Source of the DNA: Mycobacterium simiae
GTDB lineage: Bacteria; Actinomycetota; Actinomycetes; Mycobacteriales; Mycobacteriaceae
Direction: 5' to 3'
DNA length: 64,000 nt
Assembly (NCBI RefSeq): GCF_010727605.1
Contig: NZ_AP022568.1
Coordinates: 4,278,001-4,342,000, forward strand
Of this stretch, positions 58,603 to 64,000 are shown one piece after another (the first letter of the stretch is position 1; every line of letters begins with the position of its first letter). A program made the position numbers and the translations under genes. The notes beneath the pieces were generated by a model. The model saw only the letters and a program-made list of their open reading frames with translations, ran no database searches and was not told the origin of the DNA.

Positions 58603-60063
58603 CGGCGGCAGTTGCCCCTTGCACACCAGCGTCTGGAGCTCGACGTACTCCTCGAGACCTTCCGGGCCGAATTCGCGTCCGAGGCCCGATTGCTTGAAGC
58701 CGCCGAACGGGGCGCCGATGTCCAGGGTGTACATGTTGATGCCATAGGTGCCGGTACGAACCCCTGCCGCGACCTCGAGGCCGTGGGCGATGTCGGAGGT
58801 CCACACCGATCCGGCCAGACCGTAGTCGGTGTCGTTGGCGATCCGAATGGCATCGGCCTCGTCGCGGTAGCGCAGCACCGTCAGGACCGGGCCGAAAATC
58901 TCCTCCCGAGCGATGCGCATGTCGTTGGTAGCGTCGGTGAAAAGTGTTGGCCGGACGTACCAACCGCGTTCGGCCGGGCTGTCCTCGCCGCCCAGCACGA
59001 TGCGGGCGCCCTCGCGTTGGCCGGACCTGATGTAGTCCTGAACCCGTCGTTGCTGTCGTTGTGCGACCAGCGGTCCGACATCGGTGGTTTCGTTCGCCGG
59101 GTCGCCGACATTGAGCGACGACATCATGGCTGCTAGCGCGTCGACGACGTCGTCATGTCGCTTGTCGCTGACCAGGATCCGGGTCTGGGCCACGCACGCC
59201 TGACCGTTGTTCATCAGCCCGGCGGACTTCAGCCCGGCGACGGTCTTGGCAATGTCCGCGTCGTCGAGAATGATCGCCGCGGACTTGCCGCCCAGTTCCA
59301 GGCTCACTCGTTTGAGCTGTTCTCCGCACAAAGCCGCGATGCGGCGCCCTACCGCACTGGAACCGGTGAAGGCGATCTTGTCCACGCCGGGGTGGCGCAC
59401 CAGCGCCTCGCCGATCTCGGGTCCGCCCGGCAGCACCGACACCACGCCTTCGGGCAGGTCGAGTTGTTCGATCATCTCCGCCAACCACAAAGCGTCCAAA
59501 GGTGTTTCGGGCGCCGGTTTGATGATGACCGTGCAGCCGGCGATCAACGCCGGGATCAGCTTGGGCATGATCAAGAACTGTGGAACGTTCCACGGCACGA
59601 TCGCCCCGACGACGCCGACCGGCGCCCTGCGCAGGTGCACTTCGCCCAGCACACCGTGGCGGCGTTCGGTCCACGGGAACTTGCGGGCGTCCGCCAGGTG
59701 GAGCTGAATCAGCGTCGCTGCGGCCGCCGCTTGACCCAATCGGCTGAAACTGAGGGGTGAGCCCATTTCGTCGGTGATGAGGTCGGCCATCTCGTCGAGG
59801 TGGCGGCCGTAGATCTCGGCCAGCTGTTCGACTTTGGCCATCCGATCGGCATGGGCCAGGCGGGGCCATGGCCCGTCGTCGAAGGCCTGCCGTGCGGCGG
59901 CGACGGCGGCGTCGACATCCTCGCGTCCGGCCACCTGGACGTGGCCGATCGGTTCCTCGGAATGCGGCGAGATCACGGCCAGCTGTTGCGGGTTCGCGGG
60001 TTTGCGCCACTGCCCCCCGATGAAAAGTTCGTTGTAGGTCCGGTGGTCGGAATTGTCTGGCAT
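58597..60063 (-). CDS. NAD(P)-dependent aldehyde dehydrogenase
   Basis: A 488-residue aldehyde dehydrogenase. N159 in 'PWNVP', K182, 'FTGSSAVG' (232-239), general base E256 in 'LELGGKS' and nucleophile C290 in 'NNGQACVAQTR' are all present. It would oxidise an aldehyde to the acid, feeding the CoA ligases. AAGGAAG is 7 bases before the ATG. It diverges from the CrtC-like gene over an AT-rich motif. Alcohol dehydrogenase and decarboxylase genes elsewhere in the window could supply its substrate. Confidence 0.9.
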   Translation of the reverse strand: MPDNSDHRTYNELFIGGQWRKPANPQQLAVISPHSEEPIGHVQVAGREDVDAAVAAARQAFDDGPWPRLAHADRMAKVEQLAEIYGRHLDEMADLITDEMGSPLSFSRLGQAAAAATLIQLHLADARKFPWTERRHGVLGEVHLRRAPVGVVGAIVPWNVPQFLIMPKLIPALIAGCTVIIKPAPETPLDALWLAEMIEQLDLPEGVVSVLPGGPEIGEALVRHPGVDKIAFTGSSAVGRRIAALCGEQLKRVSLELGGKSAAIILDDADIAKTVAGLKSAGLMNNGQACVAQTRILVSDKRHDDVVDALAAMMSSLNVGDPANETTDVGPLVAQRQQRRVQDYIRSGQREGARIVLGGEDSPAERGWYVRPTLFTDATNDMRIAREEIFGPVLTVLRYRDEADAIRIANDTDYGLAGSVWTSDIAHGLEVAAGVRTGTYGINMYTLDIGAPFGGFKQSGLGREFGPEGLEEYVELQTLVCKGQLPPL

Positions 60064-60114
60064 CGGGGCACTTCCTTACGGAGGAGATGAGGCCGTGACC
60101 GTAACGCTATTGAC

Positions 60115-60134
60115 GCTAACATAGTGAAAAAAGG
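60115..60134. promoter_or_regulatory. Shared AT-rich promoter motif, copy 5
   Basis: GCTAACATAGTGAAAAAAGG, between the divergent aldehyde dehydrogenase and CrtC-like genes, 29 bases from the latter's start. Upstream, GCTATTGACGCTAAC gives a partial second copy of the left end. Confidence 0.55.
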
Positions 60135-60162
60135 ATGATGGCGCCGTGGTAAGGAAGCCGTC

Positions 60163-61524
60163 ATGAGTACCGATTGGCGCAGTTACCCGTTTCAGTTGGT
60201 GCCCGGGGACAATCAGCTGGATTTCCCCGCCGCCGAGGGTGAACATCCCGACCAAGAGTCGGACACGTGGTTCATCGCCGGCCAACTGCAGGCCGTCCAG
60301 AGTGACCGGTCGTTCGCCTTCCTGACCATCTTCAACAAGAACCAGCCTGGGGGCACCGTTGTCGCCGACTTTTACACGATGGCCCTGTTCGATCTGGATT
60401 CCGGCGACTACGGGACGTTCACCGATTACGACATGCCGCCGAAGAACATGGAGCCGGGGGCACAGCGCAAAATGACCATGGCCCCAGGTTATCTCGATCT
60501 GAGCTACCGCAGCAGCGCCGGCACCGCGTCCTGGACGACCTGTCGTGACGGTAATGGCGAATTGTTGCCCTATACCTATCGAGTCAGCCTGGTCGGTCAG
60601 GACCATCAGGGTCGATCCATGCGGTTGGATCTGGTCGTCACCGCCACGCGTGCGCCAACCCCGGTGGGGGCATCGACCTACAACGGCAAGATCGTCTGCT
60701 TCGGCCAGAGCGACACCTACTCGTACTTCCAGACCGGCATGTCGATGACCGGGACGTTGCGCTGGGGGGACACGGTCGAGCAGGTCTCCGGCAGTTCCGG
60801 GCATGTCGACCGGCAGTGGTTCCCTAAGTACGCCGGTGGCGGCGGCAGCGGGGGAGACCCGCGAGCCCGCTCGCATGAATGGCGCACGATCAATTTCGAC
60901 AACGGGGTCGATCTGAGCATCTGGCGGCAGTTCGACCGCGCGAATGGCAATGCGCTGCAACCGTTTACCGGCATCACGACGAGTCATCCCGATCCGGCCA
61001 TCGCGCCGGAGTGCGCCGAAGACGTGGAAGTCACCGTCAGCAGCTACGTGCGCTGGCCGGAGAGGGTACGGCCACTCCTGCGTCCGCCGGCACCGGCGCG
61101 ATACCTGCCCGATCGTCATAGGATCACCTGCGCCACACTGCAACTCGACCTTGTCGGGGAACCGCTGGTGGCCGCCCCGGCCCATGGCCTGCCGATCGAA
61201 TACATGGAGGGCCCCTATCGGTACCGCGGCACGCTGTGGGGCAAGCCAGTCAGCGGCTTCGCGTTCAACGAGCGCTCGCTGGCGCTGTACCGGGACTGGG
61301 AACTTGTCGAGGTGCTCACCACCACCGTGTCGAACATGGAACCGGCCGACCGGGAGCTGCAGATGACCGCCGGGCTCCTGGTGCAGCTGGTGGCCAGGGG
61401 GCGCCGATCAGAAGCGGTCGAAATGCTGACCATGGTGCGACAGACCCAAAGCGAGCCAGTCACAACGCTTTTGGGCGATTTGATCGCGGTGCTTTCCGAA
61501 GCGGAGTCAGCCAGCGACGGCTGA
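60163..61524 (+). CDS. CrtC/lipocalin-like conserved protein
   Basis: A 453-residue beta-rich protein. The first 350 residues have the CrtC-type pattern: 'SDTWFIAGQLQA', 'GYLDLSYRS', 'SGHVDRQWFPKYAGG', 'SHEWRTINFDNGVDLSIWRQFDR'. CrtC is the carotenoid 1,2-hydratase, and relatives such as AttH are lipocalin-like lipid-binding proteins. No signal peptide is evident. AAGGAAG precedes the ATG. Its end overlaps the convergent Rieske oxygenase gene by 18 bases. Hydration of an isoprenoid double bond would fit the setting but is speculative. Confidence 0.68.
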   Translation: MSTDWRSYPFQLVPGDNQLDFPAAEGEHPDQESDTWFIAGQLQAVQSDRSFAFLTIFNKNQPGGTVVADFYTMALFDLDSGDYGTFTDYDMPPKNMEPGAQRKMTMAPGYLDLSYRSSAGTASWTTCRDGNGELLPYTYRVSLVGQDHQGRSMRLDLVVTATRAPTPVGASTYNGKIVCFGQSDTYSYFQTGMSMTGTLRWGDTVEQVSGSSGHVDRQWFPKYAGGGGSGGDPRARSHEWRTINFDNGVDLSIWRQFDRANGNALQPFTGITTSHPDPAIAPECAEDVEVTVSSYVRWPERVRPLLRPPAPARYLPDRHRITCATLQLDLVGEPLVAAPAHGLPIEYMEGPYRYRGTLWGKPVSGFAFNERSLALYRDWELVEVLTTTVSNMEPADRELQMTAGLLVQLVARGRRSEAVEMLTMVRQTQSEPVTTLLGDLIAVLSEAESASDG

Positions 61525-62658
61525 CTCCTGCAGTGCCTGGGCCCAGGCGAGGTGGCGATGCTGCAGGCCGGGCTCGTTGCGGCCGAACACCAGATGGTCG
61601 CGGGCGCCCGAGGTGAGATTAGCCTGCAATCCCTCGACCAGCCGGTAGTCCTCGTCGCGCACCGTGGCATGCGCGTAGTCGAAGACGGCCTGCGCGCCGG
61701 CCGCCACGGATTCCTCGGAGAGGTCCAGCGGCGTCGAATTCTGGTGCACGGTGATCGATCTGCCGGGCTGGTCGCCGGGGTAGATGCGGAACAGTTCACC
61801 GTTGGCAATCGTCACCGACAGCACGATGTTGGGAAACAACGCGTAGATCACCACCAGGTTGTGGAACGGGTCCCACTGTTCCTCGGGGATGTTCTCCAGC
61901 TCGAGGATTGCATTGAGCGGGAAGACCAACCGGTGGTGAGGTCCGTAGCAGTCGAACACCGTGCAGTTGCTGCGGGCGATGGTGGCGAACGTCTGGCGGT
62001 GCACCGTGGCGAAGTGGTAGTTCTCGGCGAAGGTGTCGACGGCCAGCTTCCAGTTGATCGGGGCGTCGAGCACTTTCTCGCCCAGCGGAGACCAGCGGCC
62101 GATGCCCCACGAGTCGAGTTCATCGGCGAGCGGTCCCAAATGGGCGGCGACATCGAGGGTCGCGGTCGAATCCAGCGCCACCCACAGGAAACCGGCGAAT
62201 TCGTCGGCCGGCAGTTCGGCTAGCCCGTCGGACTTCAGCGTCGCCTCCGGGAAGCCTTCCCGGCCTGGCAGGCCGACAAGCTTGCCGGTGTTGTCGTACG
62301 TCCAGGCGTGATATGGACACGTGAACCGCTTCGCGGTGCCGCACCCCGTTGCCACCGGCGACTGTCGGTGCAAGCAGACATTCTCGAAGGCCCTGACCGC
62401 ACCGTCGGACGCTCTGGTCATCAAGATCGATCGCCCCATCACCGTCTTGGTGCAGTACGAGCCCGGCCTGGGCAGCTCGGAGACGTAACCGACCAACTGC
62501 GGGCTGGCGAGCATCAGCGCGCGGTCGCGGTGGTGGCGTTCCACCGAGGTGTAATCGCGGGCGTCGACGGTGTGTTGGCCGGGCGCGAGGTCGGTCGTCT
62601 TGTCGCGGGCCAACTTCAATGCCCGCCGGGTCAGGTCGATGAGCTGGTCACGGTCCAT
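61507..62658 (-). CDS. Rieske aromatic-ring-hydroxylating-type oxygenase alpha subunit
   Basis: A 383-residue oxygenase. Counting from the chosen start, Rieske ligands are C95-x-H97 ('VCLHRQSP') and C114-x2-H117 ('CPYHAW'), and H215/H220 of 'FAENYHFATVHRQTF' belong to the mononuclear iron site. ATG 62658 has GGGAG 6 bases upstream; the GTG at 62661 is less well placed. No small beta subunit or reductase is adjacent. The mixed features fit choline-monooxygenase/phenylpropionate-type single-subunit oxygenases. It has its own promoter with an AT-rich palindrome at 62691. Confidence 0.86.
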   Translation of the reverse strand: MDRDQLIDLTRRALKLARDKTTDLAPGQHTVDARDYTSVERHHRDRALMLASPQLVGYVSELPRPGSYCTKTVMGRSILMTRASDGAVRAFENVCLHRQSPVATGCGTAKRFTCPYHAWTYDNTGKLVGLPGREGFPEATLKSDGLAELPADEFAGFLWVALDSTATLDVAAHLGPLADELDSWGIGRWSPLGEKVLDAPINWKLAVDTFAENYHFATVHRQTFATIARSNCTVFDCYGPHHRLVFPLNAILELENIPEEQWDPFHNLVVIYALFPNIVLSVTIANGELFRIYPGDQPGRSITVHQNSTPLDLSEESVAAGAQAVFDYAHATVRDEDYRLVEGLQANLTSGARDHLVFGRNEPGLQHRHLAWAQALQESAVAG

Positions 62659-62690
62659 CACACGCTCCCTCGTCGCTGTGCTCTGTCGAC

Positions 62691-62710
62691 GCTAACTTTA
62701 TAAAGTTAAT
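62691..62710. promoter_or_regulatory. Shared AT-rich motif, copy 6, with perfect palindrome
   Basis: GCTAACTTTATAAAGTTAAT contains TAACTTTATAAAGTTA (62693-62708), a perfect 16-bp palindrome, 33 bases upstream of the Rieske oxygenase start. Confidence 0.6.
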
Positions 62711-62808
62711 TGTGACAACAACAATGGCGGTTGGGACCTTCGGTGTGTACTCCTGGCTTTCGGTGTGCGACCTGGGCGGCGTGCTCGCGGCGTGTCGTCG
62801 CCCACCAT

Positions 62809-62915
62809 GCACACGCAGGGCCCGCGGCGCACACCCAATGCCGGCGCGCACACGCAAGGCCGGCGGCTCGCAGTTGAACTGCCAGTTGAACCCGCGGTCG
62901 AACTTGCGGTCAAAG
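62809..62915. repeat. Composite tandem repeats upstream of the Rv2525c-like gene
   Basis: The 323-base gap between the Rieske and Rv2525c-like genes holds two repeat blocks. Three degenerate units of 19-20 bp begin GCACACGCA/GCACACCCA at 62809, 62829 and 62848. Four 12-bp units with core (A/G)GTTGAAC start at 62872, 62884, 62896 and 62908 in exact register. A CCTGTG-rich stretch follows to about 62955. No gene is seen in the gap. Confidence 0.6.
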
Positions 62916-62981
62916 ATGTGACGGACCTGTGACCTGTGTGACTCCTGTGTCTGTTGAGGTATGTGTCGTACCCTGTGCGTT

Positions 62982-63701
62982 GTGTCAATTTCGCGTCGTG
63001 ACGTGCTCAAATTCGCGGCTGCGACGCCGGCTCTGATCGGTGCGGGTGTCACGGCGTCATCACTGTGCGCCGCACCGGCGTCGGCAGCGCTGGGCACGTT
63101 GTTGGACTATGCCGCGGGCGTGATCCCGGCCAGCCAGATCCGCGCCGCCGGTGCCGTGGGTTCGATTCGGTACGTCTCCGACAGGCGACCCGGCGGCAAC
63201 TGGATGCTGGGTAAGCCAATCCAGCTAGCAGAGGCGCGTGACCTGCACAGCAATGGCTTGAAGATCGTCTCGTGCTACCAGTACGGCAAGGGCAACAACG
63301 CCGACTGGTTGGGCGGCGCCGCCGCCGGGCTGCAGCACGCCAAGCGAGGCCTCGAGCTGCACACCGCGGCCGGTGGTCCCGCCGCCGCCCCGATCTACGC
63401 GTCGATCGACGACGATCCGTCCTATGAGCAGTACAAAACCCAGATCGCACCGTATCTACGGTCCTGGGAATCGGTGATCGGACATCAGCGGACGGGCGTT
63501 TACGCCAATTCCAAGACGATCGACTGGGCCTTGCACGACGGACTGGGCTCTTACTTCTGGCAGCACAATTGGGGCTCGCCCAAGGGCTTCACCCATCCGG
63601 CGGCCAATCTGCACCAGGTCGAGATCGATAAGCGCAGCGTCGGAGGGGTCGGCGTGGACATCAACGAGATTCTCAAGCCGCAGTTCGGGCAGTGGGCCTA
63701 G
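62982..63701 (+). CDS. Tat-exported DUF1906 glycoside-hydrolase-like protein (Rv2525c orthologue)
   Basis: A 239-residue protein nearly collinear with M. tuberculosis Rv2525c as recalled. The N-terminus 'SRRDVLKFAAATPALIGAG' is a twin-arginine signal ending in 'APASA', so it is exported by Tat. The mature part is the DUF1906 TIM-barrel-like domain ('SIRYVSDRRPGGNWMLGKPI', 'PIYASIDDDPSYEQY', 'HQVEIDKRSVGGVGVDINEIL'). GTG 62982 fits the signal; an upstream in-frame ATG at 62961 is less likely. Rv2525c is linked to cell-wall homeostasis and lies next to fas in M. tuberculosis. Confidence 0.92.
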   Translation: MSISRRDVLKFAAATPALIGAGVTASSLCAAPASAALGTLLDYAAGVIPASQIRAAGAVGSIRYVSDRRPGGNWMLGKPIQLAEARDLHSNGLKIVSCYQYGKGNNADWLGGAAAGLQHAKRGLELHTAAGGPAAAPIYASIDDDPSYEQYKTQIAPYLRSWESVIGHQRTGVYANSKTIDWALHDGLGSYFWQHNWGSPKGFTHPAANLHQVEIDKRSVGGVGVDINEILKPQFGQWA

Positions 63702-64000
63702 CAACCACTCGGTCGCCGCAAAGTTTCCGGACCATTAACCGATAACCCCGGGGTTGCGCAAGTCGGTTCCAGCAAACACTCGTTCGCCGATCGCCGCGCG
63801 AGACGGGGCCTGACGGGCGAGCCCGGGCCGGACGCGCGCGGCGCCGTGTGCGAAACGCCATACGAATTCTTAACATAACGATTTGATAACAATGATGCCT
63901 TGAACTGGGCAGTTATAGCTACTCGACCGTAACCACCTGCATGCAGGACATTTGTTCTGGATACCCGTGGGGCCGGTTAATCCGGGTGTTACCCACAACA
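63702..64000. other. Gene-free tail, probable promoter region of the next gene
   Basis: No gene is seen. There are two perfect 12-bp palindromes, AACCCCGGGGTT (63744-63755) and CCTGCATGCAGG (63936-63947), and an AT-rich tract around 63868-63900. By synteny with M. tuberculosis the next gene should be fas, whose promoter is bound by FasR at inverted repeats; the second palindrome is a candidate site. Confidence 0.45.

Noticed and set aside
62809..62915. CRISPR array
   Set aside because: Units are 12 and 19-20 bp, degenerate and directly adjacent; there are no regular repeats with unique spacers and no cas genes.
62648..63097. Leftward frame with F-D/F-N tetrapeptide repeats over the 12-bp repeats
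   Set aside because: The repeats are explained by DNA-level tandem units, there is no ribosome site, and the frame runs antisense into the Rv2525c-like gene.

Overview
This is high-GC actinobacterial DNA, almost certainly chromosome of a Mycobacterium. The reasons are the dense tandem fadD/fadE genes, F420-type LLM oxidoreductases, NDMA-type alcohol dehydrogenase, GTG/TTG starts, an Rv1364c-like 654-aa sigma-regulatory protein and, at the right end, a Tat-exported DUF1906 protein very close to M. tuberculosis Rv2525c. No tRNA, rRNA, CRISPR array, insertion sequence, integrase or phage gene was seen. Identifications rest on recalled family motifs; no database search was run.

Layout. (1) 0-6.2 kb, rightward: end of an enoyl-CoA hydratase gene, amidohydrolase, acyl-CoA ligase, second amidohydrolase, and a beta/alpha acyl-CoA dehydrogenase (ACAD) pair. 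(2) 6.2-13.6 kb, leftward: CYP - CoA-transferase - lipid-transfer-type thiolase, a haloacetate-dehalogenase-like hydrolase, and thioesterase - acyl-CoA ligase. (3) 13.8-16.4 kb, rightward: alpha/beta hydrolase, SnoaL protein, LLM oxidoreductase; then a leftward acyl-CoA carboxylase beta subunit. (4) 18-25.3 kb, rightward: oxidoreductase remnant, CYP, benzoylformate-decarboxylase-like enzyme, SDR, then a TetR / degenerate ABC ATPase / YhgE-Pip membrane module. (5) 25.3-34 kb: CYP - alcohol dehydrogenase (left), diverging from Rieske ferredoxin - two amidohydrolases - HSL-like protein - ACAD pair (right). (6) 34-41.5 kb, leftward and mixed: Rv1364c-like phosphatase/kinase, amidohydrolase, a TetR-thioesterase fusion, DUF4396 membrane protein, D-amino-acid-oxidase-like flavoprotein, and a copper-type lipoprotein gene. 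(7) 41.5-62.7 kb: a leftward five-gene operon (two ACAD pairs plus ligase) and many short divergent units (LLM, GntR-SDR, two-domain CoA-transferase plus 3Fe-4S ferredoxin, CYP, KshA-like Rieske oxygenase - ligase - SnoaL - MaoC pair - DinB-like, aldehyde dehydrogenase, CrtC-like protein, second Rieske oxygenase). (8) 62.8-64 kb: repeats, the Rv2525c-like gene and a promoter-like tail; in M. tuberculosis the next gene is fas.

Together the genes look like a catabolic island. CYPs and Rieske oxygenases would hydroxylate the substrate, alcohol and aldehyde dehydrogenases oxidise it, acyl-CoA ligases and CoA-transferases activate it, and ACAD pairs, MaoC hydratases, SDRs and a thiolase/aldolase shorten it. 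Four heteromeric ACAD pairs and a KshA-like oxygenase point to a bulky, steroid- or isoprenoid-like substrate, but its identity cannot be read from sequence. Two different promoter motifs, one confined to 9.9-18.0 kb (three copies) and one to 27.8-62.7 kb (six copies), suggest two separately controlled regulons.
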